Of a stretch of DNA of 64,000 nt, positions 10,363-22,097 are shown in pieces. Position 1 is the first letter of the stretch, and each line of letters opens with the position of its first letter. The translations under genes and the position numbers were made by a program. Origin of the DNA: Liolophura sinensis (lineage: Eukaryota; Mollusca; Polyplacophora; Chitonida; Chitonidae); contig NC_088296.1 of the NCBI RefSeq assembly GCF_032854445.1, positions 28,081,064 through 28,145,063 on the forward strand, read 5' to 3'. The notes beneath the pieces are model-generated. The model saw only the letters and a list, made by a program, of their open reading frames with translations, was not told the DNA's origin and made no database searches.

Positions 10363-10984
10363 ACTGTGACCTTTTGGTTCAACATCTTGTCCACCATCTC
10401 ACGAAAAGCCCAAAAACAGAACCAAAAAAGAGGCCTTTTGAAATATCGTAGACACCATTTTGTTGCATTCTTCAAATTCCATAATGGTTAATAAGACCAA
10501 CAAATAAGTTTTCTGGTGAATTTTTCGCGTTAAAAGCCTAAGTTTGAATAATTCGTTCAGTATGATTTTCGAAATCATCGAAATCGCGTCCTGCAAGCCA
10601 TCACTTGACGTCACTTGTCATTGAGTTCTGACTTAGACTTTTGGAGCCCAACGTTTCGACAAATGAGCAGTTATGAATGGTGAAATTTTTGAAAGAAATT
10701 AAAGCTCGTCATCTTATCACCCTAATGGGTTGTGTTATGTTTTCTGTTCACAGAAATCCCAAATTCCCCCAATGTTTTCTAGAAATATATTTCGGAAAAT
10801 GTGCGGTACGGCCCCAACCTTTTCATATATATCGAAATCAGTACACGTCTCATTTACATACTTGTCAAAACAAACAGGCATGGCCTTCCCCATCAACCGG
10901 CTCAAAACGCTGAAAATAAATTATGGGATAAATAGGACATGCGATTCCCGACATGTTATATTAGATTTATTAAACTCGCGATGT

Positions 10985-11029
10985 AATTTTCATTTGTCCC
11001 TCTCCAAAGTCTGGGAACAAATGAAAATT
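10985..11029. other. Perfect-arm hairpin
   Basis: AATTTTCATTTGTCCC at 10985-11000 and GGGAACAAATGAAAATT at 11013-11029 are inverted repeats with one bulged base, separated by a 12-base loop. It lies in the part of the left duplication copy that the right copy lacks. It could be a small foldback; no function is evident. Confidence 0.5.
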
Positions 11030-11744
11030 CCAACACTCCTTTGATAAATCCGATATAATGGGTCAGTCATTGCATATCCTCTATGTATGCGAGTAACGCA
11101 GACAGCTAATGTTACCGCATGGCATTATCTGTATATGCTACATCAAAGAGATACGAAGGGCCTCCTTCGCATCACTGTTATAACAAATGGCGTATGTTTA
11201 CAATAAATTTACTGTAACTTTACAAGCAAGTTACAAGTACGTAAACAAAATTGCAGCATAGCCTTACGTCTTGTTTGCAAACAGAGAGCTGTAAATGTCC
11301 AGTAAAAGTCGGATAACCACCTGCTTGTCTTCAACGCACAGGTACATGTAAAATAATTACACTTAATTGGGTGATATGTCAATAATAATACCAGTGCAGG
11401 TACTTCTATTTGTGCAGCGCTTTTTGTGGATGTGCTCCATGTTAATTGTAAAGTAGGTATAATACACTACGTATGTCTGTCTAACAACACCGCAAATATT
11501 ATGTACAAATTTGACAATTTATGCAGCGTGGGAACCGTTGTTCACGAAAAAGCCTCTTGTGAACTTTCCGCACAGTACCCGAGATAATTAATTCAGGTCT
11601 CAATATGACCTAAAATCATTAACTAAAGGGGAAAGAAAACCGTAGATATAGTGTCCTTTATATATGTTGTTTTGAAAATGAAATACAGTTGAAGTCATTT
11701 GTGTCGACTGTATCTTACTTTTATTGAACCAATTGGACAATGTC

Positions 11745-12922
11745 ATTAATGTCACTTTAGTAGATGATGTCACCTGTGTCAATGATACCGCCAGTGTCAG
11801 TGATGTCACCCGTGTCAATGATGTCACCTGTGTCACTGATGTCATTGATGTGTCCATGATGTCACCTGTGTCAGTGATGTCATCTGTGTCAGTGATGTCA
11901 CCTGTGTCCATGATGTCACCTGTGTCAGTGATGTCATCTGTGTCAGTGATGTCATCTGTGTCAGTGATGTCACCTGTGTCACTGATGTCACCAGTGTCAA
12001 TGTTGTCACCTGTGTCAATGTCGTCACCTGTGTCAATGTTGTCACCTGTGTCCATGATGTCACCTGTGTCAATGATGTCATCTGTGTCAGTGATGTCACC
12101 TGTGTCCATGATGTCACCTGTGTCCATGATGTCACCTGTGTCCATGACGTCACCAGTGTCAATGGCGTCACCTGTGTCAGTGATGACACCTGTGCCCATG
12201 ATGTCACCTTTGTCCATGATGTCACCTATGTCAATGATGTCACCAGTGTCAATGTTGTCACCTGTGTCAATGTCGTCACCTGTGTCCATGATGTCACCTG
12301 TGTCGGTGATGTCATCTGTGTCAGTGATGTCATCTGTGTCAGTGATGTCATCTGTGTCAGTGATGTCACCTGTGTCCATAATGTCCCCTGTGTCATGGAT
12401 GTCACCTGTGTCAATGTCGTCACCTGTGTCAACGTTGTCACCTGTGTCAATGATGTCACCTGTGTCCATGATGTCACCAGTGTCAATGTTGTCACCTGTG
12501 TCAATGTCGTCAGCTGTGTCAATGATGTCACCTGTGTCGGTGATGTCATCTGTGTCATTGATGTCATCTGTGTCCATGATGTCATCTGTGTCAGTGATGT
12601 CACCTGTGTCAGTGACGTCACCTGTGTTAATGACGTCACCTGTGTCAATGTTGTCACCTGTGTCAGTGATGTTACCTGTGGCAGTGACGTCACCAGTGCC
12701 AATGATGTTACCTGTGTCATTGATGTCACCGGTGTCCATGATGTCACCTGTGCCAATGTCGTCACCTGTGCCAATGTCGTCACCTGTGTCAATGACGTCA
12801 CCAGTGTCAATGACGTCACCTGTGTCAATGGCGTCACGTGTGTCAATGTCGTCACGTGTGTCAATGTTGTCACTTGTGTCAATGTAACTTGTGTCAGTGA
12901 TGTCACCAGTCTCAATGATGTC
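11745..12922. repeat. 18-bp minisatellite (array 1)
   Basis: The unit is GATGTCACCTGTGTCAAT with variants, repeated about 65 times. Each unit joins an E-box (CACCTG) to a CRE-like octamer (TGATGTCA, often the consensus TGACGTCA). Because 18 is a multiple of three and the unit lacks stops in most frames, open frames of up to 456 codons appear on both strands; these are artefacts. The array is interrupted at its right end by a SINE. Confidence 0.95.
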
Positions 12923-13253
12923 GTCCGCTTCGGGACCGGTGGATCCAGGATCAGTCCTTGATCGAGTCACACCTAAGACTTTAAAAGAGGAAGTAGTAAC
13001 TTCCTCGCTTGGCGTTCAGCATGAAGGGGATAGTGCAACGACTGGTTGACCCGTATCAGTATAATGGCTCGGGCGGGGCGGCTTACTTGCCTTCGGTAAG
13101 TCGTCTCAGTGAAGCAGCACTAAATAAAAGAGCGGTGGAAATCCGTCCTGCTACAAGAAGGCACGTTACACGTACATGCACCCTAAAGATTCCTTCGTCG
13201 TTATATGACGAATTGTTGAGTACGACGTTAAACCCCAAGCACTCTCTCACTCA
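12923..13253 (+). repeat. SINE family B inserted in the 18-bp array
   Basis: It begins in the tRNA-like region (GTCCGCTTCGGGACCGGTGG; B-box-like GGATCAGTCC), runs through the CGGGGCGGCTTACTTGCC body and ends in CACT repeats. It is flanked by CTCAATGATGTC at 12911-12922 and 13254-13265, a 12-bp target duplication made from the minisatellite. The right duplication copy lacks it, so it arrived after the duplication. Confidence 0.9.
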
Positions 13254-13505
13254 CTCAATGATGTCACCTGTCAATGATGCCACCTATGCCAATGTCGTCA
13301 CCTGTGTCAATGAAGTCACCTGTGTCAGTGATGTCACCAGTCTCAATAATGTCACCTATGTCAATGAGTCACCTGTGTCAATGTCGTCAGCTGTGCCAGT
13401 GTTGTCACCTGTGTCAATGATGTCACCAGTCTTAATGATGTCACCTGTGTCAGTGTTGTCATCTATGTCAGTGGCGTCACCTGTGTTAATGACGTCACCT
13501 ATCAT
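13254..13505. repeat. 18-bp minisatellite (array 1, remainder)
   Basis: It is the continuation of the array to the right of the SINE, with more diverged units and some of irregular length (for example CAATGAGTCACC). It fades out near 13505. Confidence 0.9.
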
Positions 13506-14424
13506 CAAAATGCCTGGGTGTTCAAGGCCTAATGTTACATATGACGAAAAACATCCTTAATCTCCACGCAAACACGGTGCAGAATCAGTTCCCAGCAGCT
13601 TGCTGAGCAAATTTAGGGGAGATAACTCTAGGTGAATCTTTCTTGTGTCAAAACCACCCCAGAATTGTGGAAGCAATTCTGGAAACACGCCAAATCACTT
13701 TGGAGTTGAAAATCACACATGTGAGTGAAAGTACTTTGTGTGAATCCGCTTGCCATGAGTTAGGATATCGTATTCAGTAAGAGTCAGAATGTATGTTTGT
13801 GCGAGATGACGTTGCTCTTGACTACATTGTACGGTTTCCCATTAAGTTATTTTCTCGGATGAAAAAATGTTAATTTGGTTTAAAAAATGAGATATCTTGT
13901 ATGTTATTCCTACAAAATTCTTGGTACACAACATGATTTTTTTATATCCTCTTTTTAAATTAATAGCGGTGTTAAAACACGTCGGCCCTATTAACATCTG
14001 ACATGTCTATCCCAAGACTGCTACATGAAAAAAACAGGTGTCATAAAATGTGAGAACACAGAGTAAAGGCGTGTGGAGGGTTTTATGTTATCACCATGTC
14101 TCTGAAGTTCTCTTAAATGCAGTGATCGTGCTGCTTAAAGGTTACATCATAATCTCCAAAGTTATGTGGTTATCGTCACACGTGATTTTTACTTCGCTGT
14201 CAGTTGCGGACCACATGCAAATACACATATAAATAGAGAGGAAACAGTATCGAGTCTGTCACACAATATTCTGGCTAGTACGTTTATCTACCCAATTAAT
14301 ATCTCCGCCTGTTGCCCATTTCTCCAAATGAAAGGGGTTTGATCTTGTTCAAGACCTTAATATGTTTTTAACATTTATATACAGGTGAAATCTTGGCATA
14401 TCATTTATTGTGAAAGATGCTGCT
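13506..14424. other. Non-coding part of the left duplication copy
   Basis: I see no gene. The sequence is nearly the same as 20690-21530. The only notable parts are shared with that copy, for example the AATCCGCTTGCCATGAG segment and the TTATCTACCCAATTAATATC segment. Confidence 0.5.
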
Positions 14425-14815
14425 TCACAGTTTGCAGATATCAGGTGAAATATAAGGATTTCTTCAGAGGAAAGGATGCTGTTTCACAGTTTACAGATAT
14501 CAGGTTAAATATAGGGATTTCCTTCAGAGAGAATGGTGCTGTTTCACAGTTTGCAGATATCAGGTGAAATATAAGGATTTCCTTCAGAGGAAAGGGTGCT
14601 GTTTCACAGTTTGCAGATATCGGGTGAAATATAGGAATTCCTTATGAGGAAAGGGTGCTGTTTCACAGTTTGCAGATATCAGGTTAAATATAAGGATTTC
14701 CTTCAGAGAAAATGGTGTTATTTCGCAGTGTGCAGATATCAGGTCAAATATAGGGGTTTCTTTCAGTGGAAATTGTGCTGTTTCATACAGTTTGTAGACG
14801 TCAGGTGAAACTTGG
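14425..14815. repeat. 60-bp tandem repeat, about 7 copies
   Basis: The unit holds TGCTGTTTCACAGTTTGCAG, then ATATCAGGTGAAATATAAGG and TTTCCTTCAGAGGAAAGG. Copies start near 14434, 14493, 14553, 14613 and 14672. On the minus strand the unit encodes a 20-residue string in an open frame, which follows from its length and is not evidence for a protein. The right duplication copy has about five units. Confidence 0.9.
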
Positions 14816-15075
14816 GAACTTCCCAATCAAAGTCTGCCACCAAAACCAAACCAGAGGGAGACGATCTGGAGGTCCCGGCATGTTTATGTATTCACACCGT
14901 CATGACAGGGTCAGGGGCGATAACTCTACATATTAACCTATCATAACAAACCTAAGTTTGATACCTCATGAAATATTTTTAACGGTGAAACAGTTCAGAT
15001 ACAAATAAAATCTCTGAGGATCGACGCCTAAGGATTAGGTGTTGAAGCAGTGATTGAAATGACATGTACTGAATG

Positions 15076-15208
15076 AAAACATCATTTGGTGTCTCTTAAG
15101 CGTTTTACGTCAAATCGGGTGTATCCGCCTGGATGACTACCTGTCAGCCTCCTGACACTGATACTCCGATGTTGACGCAAATGCTTTAAGAGATACCAAA
15201 TGACGTTT
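15076..15208. mobile_element. Foldback (MITE-like) element, copy 1
   Basis: AAAACATCATTTGGTGTCTC at the left pairs with the complement of GAGATACCAAATGACGTTTT at the right. The arms continue inward through CGTTTTACGTCAA/TTGACGCAAATG and ATCGGGTGTATC/GATACTCCGAT. A small inner hairpin (TGTCAG/CTGACA) sits at the centre. Almost the whole 133 bp can fold on itself. Such structures are typical of miniature foldback elements, but a structured RNA is also possible. Confidence 0.7.
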
Positions 15209-16519
15209 TTATTGAGTAATTTTAACCACTGTTTCAACACTGCACCACTCCAGAACTATACTTGTAAAGCCATTGTTTTCACACCAAAACCAGTGGTGAT
15301 GGAAATGCATGTGTGTTGTCATTAGACACAAGGATTCCAATCATTTTGTCGTTTACCGTTAGCCAAAAGGGTCACACGGTTCACAACCAATCACATTTTA
15401 CAATCTTTTGATACAGACAAAAACATGAATCGCATGTGTACAAAATAGCCACAGTGAAAACCAGGGGTGGTTAATTACGTTCCGTGTGTATGTAATAAAA
15501 ATACATCCGACAGCAACACTAGAGTAGAGACAATATCATGTTTAGTACATGGTCACGCAGTAGTGGTGAATTCCGTCCCATTACCATGTTACCTCAGCTA
15601 CTGTTATATTCAGTTCATCTATAATTAGATAAAAACATTCAGTAATCTTAAATGCTATTTACAAAAATCAACAGACATCAACATTGAGAGTAAAACTAGA
15701 GTAACAACGAGAGTGTAAACCATTGCAACCTGAATGGACAGTTTACATCAGACACTGTTTTTTATCTGACTATTCATACAAATGATTGAAAAGTAGCAAA
15801 CTTATACTCATTGGGTCACGCTATTTGTCGGGCTGATGTTTGTATGGTAATCTACAAAAGAAATGATTGACAATGATTCATGGAATTCCCTTTATACCAG
15901 ACAAGAGCCCTTGACATTGATCGGCCCAATTCTTAACCCCTGGTTGTAACCTATCTGGGTTATTTAAATTACCCAAGTTAGACCTGTGAGAATTCTGGTG
16001 TCGTGGCGAAACGAGTTCTGTCAAAGAACAAATACACGAGACTTGTCAGCTTGAATTGCACATACCATGCTACGCTTGGTTGTTTCGGGTAATAGCAAAG
16101 ACAGCATTGTACGTTCATTTACCAAAAATACCTTGAACAAAGAAGCGTTACGTATGGGGAGTGTAACCACAGCGACATGTACTTGAAGGCCCCGGTGTGT
16201 GTGGGAAGCAGGCACGTAACACACCTGACGGTTTATACATGTAATATAGCAGACCGAAAAACACGATGGGGCTATCTTTATGTATGGACAAATTGTAAAG
16301 GAAATATTTCTCTTATTTAGGTTTCAGCCTCCACTTTTAGCTGCATTTATGACTTTGTGTACTCACAATTCCTGTTGATGCATTATGTCCATCGTAAAAA
16401 GCTTTGATTTAACCCAGAATTGTATAGTCTGTAGAATCTTTTGTTAAATAGTTACGTGAATACCTGAAGCACATTTTATCTCGTTACCATGGAGTATGAG
16501 GTTTTACTTCAGTATTTTA
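15209..16519. other. Non-coding part of the left duplication copy
   Basis: I see no coding content. The stretch matches 22235-24007 and 24303-24370 of the right copy. The single CTTTTGTTAAAT at 16438-16449 is the empty site of the SINE at 24017. Confidence 0.5.
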
Positions 16520-16745
16520 ATTTGAAGAGTAGCCTGTTGAACAGATGTTCTGTTAGATTTAACAGAAGATTCTGCTACAATAGCAGACTTCATCCCACCA
16601 ACACACATACAACAGATGCTCTGTGATATTTAAACAGAAGATTCTTGCTACAATAACAGAATTCATCCACTAACACACACACAACAGATGTTCTGTTATA
16701 TTTAAGAGAAGATTCATACAACATATTTTCTGGTACATTTAACAC
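16520..16745. repeat. 71-bp tandem repeat, about 3 copies
   Basis: The unit has AACAGATGTTCTGTTATATT, then TAACAGAAGATTCTGCTACA, then ATAACAGAATTCATCCCACT and AACACACATAC. The part CTGTTATATTTAACAG is a short palindrome. It is the reduced counterpart of the array at 24495-25040. Confidence 0.85.
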
Positions 16746-16884
16746 ATTATTCTTATAGAGTAGTAAATATTCATTAACATCTAGGATTAGCTATGGTGGA
16801 GAAAAATTAAAAACTGTCCACAAAGCGAACTCTGACATTAGAAATTTGCAAATTTTAAATTCTAATAATATTACCTGATAAAAT

Positions 16885-17140
16885 CTAATAATATTAACTC
16901 TATTTACCACTAGATCACCGATGGGATGGTTATACTCCCATTTACCACTAAATCACAGATGTTAAGGTTATCCCATACACCACTAAATTACAGGTGTGAT
17001 GGTTATAGTCTCATTTACCACTAAATTACAGGTGTGATGGTTATAGTTTTATTCACCACTAAATTACAGGTGTGATGGTTATACTCCCATTTACCACTAA
17101 ATCACAGATGTGATGGTTATAGTTCAATTCACCATTTATT
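16885..17140. repeat. 38-bp tandem repeat, about 7 copies
   Basis: The unit is like the one at 25190-26365: CACCACTAAATCACAGATGT followed by GATGGTTATAGTCCCATT. Each unit has the palindrome ATCACAGATGTGAT or a variant. Here the copies are fewer and more diverged. Confidence 0.85.
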
Positions 17141-17477
17141 CATCTTTTTTAGCTTTTCAGCCTCCACTTTTAACTAAATTTATGACATTGTGTACTCACA
17201 GTTAATGTTTATTCATCATATTTACCTGAAAAAGCATAATCTGTAGAATCTTTTGTTTAATAGTGACATGAATACCTGAAGCACGGACATTTTTTTTCGT
17301 TACCATGGCGTATGAGGTTTTTACTTTAGTATTTTAATTTGAAAAGAAACCTCTCGCCAGAGTGATGCTTGAGTTTACTCTGTTATTATAGCATAAAGCT
17401 ATGTCATATTCGGCGTATTAACGCGCTATTCTAATACGGTTTTTGTGTTCAATGAATGGAATAATGTTCAATAAAAT

Positions 17478-18402
17478 AGCAATTCATCCAACTCCTCGTT
17501 ACTGAGGAGATTCGTGACGTCTTGCTTCAACTCCTCGTTATTTGGGGATCTTGCTGTCTTGCAGCCGCTTCAACTCAGCCACAGCTGTTTTATACCTGTC
17601 GAGGATCCCCTGCAGTTCTTCCAAGGCAATGCGGGACCGTGGGTACTTGGGCCGCACACCTAGGAGCGTCTCAAACTCCTCCCGTAGTGCTCGCGCTTTT
17701 TGATGATGTTTTATTGTATGCCTAGTGGCGGTGCCTATCCAATATGAAATTTCGATAGCTATTTGTGCTCGCCGTTGTGCAATATCGTTCGTATGCCTAG
17801 TTGCCTAGTGGTGGTGTCTCTCTAATAGGAAATTTTGATAGCCGCCAGCCGTTTTAACTCGTCCAAGAAAGTCTTGCGCCTCCGATGCCTTTCACGCGTC
17901 TGGGCATTATGATATCCACAGGCCCCGCAAAGCCGAAATTGGTTTTTAACGCCCCGACCACAGCGAATACTCGGCTGGGTGCTAGGACCTTTGCGCAGAC
18001 GGTATAGGTGGAAGCCGCAGTACTCCCCCAGACAACTGTTACCACAGAGCTCCGTGGAACCGATGAGAAGCCACCGGCAATTATTGAGACTCTTTGGGCA
18101 TGTTGTCTTGCTTCCAGCCGTTTTATACCTGTCGAGGAACCCCTGCAATTCTTCCAAGGCAATGCAGGATCGTGGGTACCTGGGCCGCACGGCCATGATC
18201 GTCTCATACTCCGCCCGTAGTGCTCGTGCTTCTTGGAGATTGGTCATTGTAAGCACCGTTGTGCAAATATCGCCGTATGCCTAGTGGCGATGTCTCTCTA
18301 ATAAGAAATTTCGATAGCCAATGCCAGACCCTCCGCTGCGGGGCTGGGGGCCTCTATTTGCCAAATGGAAGGTGGTCCAGAACTCCTATTCCCTATACTA
18401 CT
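17478..18402 (-). mobile_element. Polinton/Maverick end fragment at the duplication junction
   Basis: From AATTCATCCAACTCCTCGTT onward, 17478-17735 matches 61681-61940 of the large Polinton (start of the polymerase gene). Next, 17822-18085 matches the zinc-ribbon gene at 61972-62250. Then 18090-18250 repeats the polymerase start. Last, 18300-18402 matches the terminal repeat and ends CCCTATACTACT, like 62484-62495. So it is the right end of a related element with an internal rearrangement. It lies exactly between the two copies of the segmental duplication. Confidence 0.85.
17822..18256 (-). CDS. Open fusion frame: Polinton polymerase start joined to zinc-ribbon protein
   Basis: This 144-codon minus frame has no stop. 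Residues 1 to about 50 (EARALRAEYETIMAVRPRYP, then ALEELQGFLDRYK) match the amino end of the family B polymerase gene at 61938. From about residue 58 it matches the small zinc-binding protein at 62250: LCGNSC, YCGFH, a CG pair and LCGACG, so two Cys/His zinc sites, followed by a basic tail (RERHRRRKTF). The join looks like an internal deletion in a Polinton end. In the larger element the zinc-ribbon gene has an amber codon; here the matching codon is CAG. Whether it is expressed is unknown; it may just be a relic. Confidence 0.55.
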   Translation of the reverse strand: MLTMTNLQEARALRAEYETIMAVRPRYPRSCIALEELQGFLDRYKTAGSKTTCPKSLNNCRWLLIGSTELCGNSCLGEYCGFHLYRLRKGPSTQPSIRCGRGVKNQFRLCGACGYHNAQTRERHRRRKTFLDELKRLAAIKISY

Positions 18403-19019
18403 TTGGCCACATTGTAACCTTTTGATTCAACATCACGTCTACCATCTCACGGAAAGCCCCAAACGGAACCAAAATAAAGCTTTTTGGAAATACCGTAGAC
18501 ACTGTTTTGTTACATTCTCCAAATTCCATAATGGTTTATGAGACTAACAAAAAAGTTTTCAGGTGAATTGTTCGCGTAAAAAGCCTAAATTTCAAAATAC
18601 CGTTCAGTATGATTTTTGAAATCACCACTCCTCGCGCCCTGCAAGTCAGTACGTGACTTCACTTGTCATGGAGTTTTAGGTACTTCTATTTTTGCAGCGC
18701 TTTTTGTGGATGTGCTCCATGTTAATTGTAAAGTAGGTATAATACACTACGTATGTCTGTCTCCACAACACCGCAAATATTATGTACAAATTCGACAATT
18801 TATGCAGCGTGGGAACCGTTGTTCACGAAAAAGCCTCTCGTGAACTTTCGCACAGTAACCGAGATAATTAATTCAGGTCTCAATATGACCTAAAATCATT
18901 AACTAAAGGGGAAAGGAAACCGTAGATATAGTGTCCTTTATATATGTTTTGAAACTGAAATACAGTTAAAGTCATTTGTGTCGACTGTATCTTTTATTGA
19001 ACCAATTGGACGATGTCAT

Positions 19020-20600
19020 TAATGTCACTTTAGTAGATGATGTCACTTTAGTAGATGATGTCACCTAAGTCAATGATGTCTTCTACGTCACTGATGTCAC
19101 CTGTGTCATTGAAGTCACCTGTGTCCATGATGTCACCTGTCTCATTGATGTCATCTGTGTCAGTGATTTCACCTGTGTCAATGATGTCACCTGTGTCCAT
19201 GATGTCACCTGTGTCAATGATGTCACCTGTGTCATTGACGTCATCTGTGTCAGTGATGTCACCTGTGTCAATGATGTCACCTGTGTCATTGATGTCATCT
19301 GTGTCATTAATGTCATCTGTGTCAGTGATGTCACCTGTATACATGATGTCACCTGTGTCCATGGTGTCACCTGTGTCGTCCATGATGTCACCTGTGTCAA
19401 TGATGTCACCTGTGTCATTGATGTCACCTGTGACAATGTTGTCACCTGTGTCAATGTCGTCACTTGTATCAATGATGTCACCTGTGTCAGTGATGTCATC
19501 TGTGTCAGTGATGTCACCTGTGTCAGTGATGTCACCTGTGTCAGTGATGTCACCTGTGTCGTTGATGTCACCTGTGTCAATGACGTCACCTGTGTCATTG
19601 ATGTCATCTGTGTCAGTGATGTCACCTGTGTCAATGATGTCACCTGTGTCATTGATGTCATCTGTGTCATTAATGTCATCTGTGTCAGTGATGTCACCTG
19701 TATACATGATGTCACCTGTGTCCATGGTGTCACCTGTGTCGTCCATGATGTCACCTGTGTCAATGATGTCACCTGTGTCATTGATGTCACCTGTGACAAT
19801 GTTGTCACCTGTGTCAATGTCGTCACTTGTATCAATGATGTCACCTGTGTCAGTGATGTCATCTGTGTCAGTGATGTCATCTGTGTCAGTGACGTCACCT
19901 GTGTCCATGATGTCACCTGTGTCAGTGATGCCACCTGTGTCAATGATGTCACCTGTGTCAATGACGTCACCTGTGTTAATGACGTCACCTGTGTCAGTGT
20001 TGTCACCTGTGTCAGTGATGTCACCTGTGTCAGTGACGTCACCAGTGTCAATGATGTCAGCTGTGTCCATGATGTCACCTGTGTCCATGATGTCACCTGT
20101 GTCAATGACTTCACCTGTCTCAGTGATGTCACCTGTGCCAATGTCGTCACCTGTGTCAATGATGTCACCTATGCCAATGTCGTCACCAGTGTTAATGTCG
20201 GCACCTGTGTCAATGTCGTCACCTGTGTCAGTGTCAATGTCGTCACCTGTGTTAATGTCGTCACCTGTGTCAATGTTGTCACCTGTGTCAGTGATGTCAC
20301 CTGTCTCAATGATGTCACCTGTGTCAATGATGTCACCTGTGTCAATGATGTCACCTATGCCAATGTCGTCACCTGTGTCAATGTCGTCAGCTGTGTCAGT
20401 GTCGTCAGCTGTGTCAGTGATGTCACCATTCTCAATAATGTCACCTGTGTCAATGATGTCACCTGTGTGCCATAATGTCACCTATGCCAATGTCGTCACC
20501 TGTGTCAATGAGGTCACCTGTGTCAATGTCGTCATCTGTGTCAATGGCGTCACCTGTGTTAATGATGTCACCTGTGTCAATGACTTCACCTGTGTAGTCT
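19020..20600. repeat. 18-bp minisatellite (array 2), with higher-order repeat
   Basis: Same unit as at 11745, about 88 copies. A block of about 360 bp is itself duplicated: the segment with CCTGTATACATGATG, CCATGGTGTCACC and TCGTCCATGATG occurs at 19330-19400 and again at 19690-19760, with the same flanks. Frames of 477 and 519 codons here are artefacts of the 18-bp period. Confidence 0.95.
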
Positions 20601-21529
20601 TGATACATCCCTAATACCACCATACATGCCTGCATGGTTTTAGGAAAATTTATAAAAAAAAATTTTATTGGAAATTTAGGAAGCATCCGTGATTTTTTTC
20701 CCAGTATAATGGAAATTCAGTTAGCCAGAGAAAGAAAAAACACCCCAGAATTGTGGAAGTAATTCTGGAAACACGGCAAATCAATTTCGGAGTTGAAAAT
20801 CACACGTCAGTGAATGTACTTTGTGTGAATCCGCTTGCCATGAGTTAGGATATCGTATTCAGTAAGAGTCAGAATGTATGTTTATGCGAGATGACGTTGC
20901 TCTTGACTACATTGTACGGTTTCCCATTAAGTTATTTTCTCGGATGAAAAAATGTTAATTTGGTTTAAAAAATGAGATATCTTGTATGTTATTCCTACAA
21001 AATTCTTGGTACACAACATGATTTTTTTATGTTCTTCTTTTTAAATTAATAGTGGTCAAGAGATGTTAAAACATGTCGGCCCTATTAACATCTGACATGT
21101 CTATCCCAAGACTGCTACATGTAAAACAGGTGTCATAAAATGTGACAACACAGAGTAAAGCGTGTGGAGGGTTTTATATTATCATAATGTGCCTGAAGTT
21201 CTCTCAACATGCAGTGATCGTGCTGTGTTCAAAATGATTACTTAAAGGTTACATCATAACCTCCAAAGTTATGTGGTTATCGTCACACGTGATTTTTACT
21301 TCGCTGTCAGTTGCGGACCACATGCAAATACACATATTAAATAGAGAGGAAACAGTATCGAGTCTGTCACACAATATTCTGGCTAGTACGTTTATCTACC
21401 CAATTAATATCTCCGCCTTGGTGCCCATTTCTCCAAATGAAAGGGGTTTGATCTTGTTCAAGACCTTAATATGTTTTTAACATTTATATACAGGTGAAAT
21501 CTTGGCATATCATTTATTGTAAAAGATGC
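20601..21529. other. Non-coding part of the right duplication copy
   Basis: Counterpart of 13506-14424; I see no gene. An A/T tract (TATAAAAAAAAATTTTATTG) lies near 20650. Confidence 0.5.
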
Positions 21530-21790
21530 TGCTTCACAGTTTGCAGATATGAGGTGAAATATAAGGATTTCCTTCAGAGAAAAGGGTGCTGTTTCACAGT
21601 TTGCAGATATCGGGTGAAATATAGGGATTTCCTTTAGAGAAAATGGTGCTGTTTCACAGTGTGCAGATATCAGGTCAAATATAGGGGTTTCTTTCAGTGG
21701 AAAGTGTGCTGTTTCATACAGTTTGTAGACATCAGGTGAAATATAGGGTTTCCCTTCAGCGAAAAGGTCCTGTTTCACATAGTTTGTGGA
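21530..21790. repeat. 60-bp tandem repeat, about 5 copies
   Basis: Same unit as at 14425-14815 but with fewer copies, so the array has changed length since the duplication. The 143-codon minus frame across it is a product of the period. Confidence 0.9.
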
Positions 21791-22097
21791 TATCACATTT
21801 TTATCACAAATTATTTTCAATGCTACATGTACGCCACATGAACCACAGCACTTGGGAACTTCCCAGTCAAAGTCTGCCACCAAAACCAAACCAGGGGGAG
21901 ACGATCTGGAGGTCCCGGCATGTTTATGTATTCACACCTTCAAGACAGGATCAGGGGCGATAACTCTACATATCAACCTATCATAACAAATATAAGTTTG
22001 ATACCTCATGAAATATTTGGATACAAATAAAATCTCTGAGGATCGACGCCTAAGGATTAGGTGTTGAAGCAGTGATTGAAATGACATGTACTGAATG

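Larger units (their letters stand above)
10363..17477. repeat. Segmental duplication, left copy
   Basis: The block from TGTGACCTTTTGGTTCAACA onward matches the block starting near 18409. Shared parts occur in the same order: the TTCCATAATGG segment, the 18-bp minisatellite, the AATCCGCTTGCCATGAG segment, the 60-bp array, the foldback element, the ACTTGAAGGCCC segment and the 71-bp repeats. The offset changes from about 8.05 kb to about 7.1 kb across the block because arrays and insertions differ. The left copy has about 770 bp (10630-11400) absent from the right, and a SINE at 12923. The end at 17477 abuts the Polinton fragment. Confidence 0.85.

Noticed and set aside
11600-12970. Overlapping open frames of 456 and 387 codons on both strands
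   Set aside because: They are produced by an 18-bp repeat that is open in several frames; composition is purely periodic and no start, splice or domain signal exists.
19048-20614. Open frames of 477, 519 and 361 codons
   Set aside because: Same 18-bp minisatellite; all are artefacts of the period.
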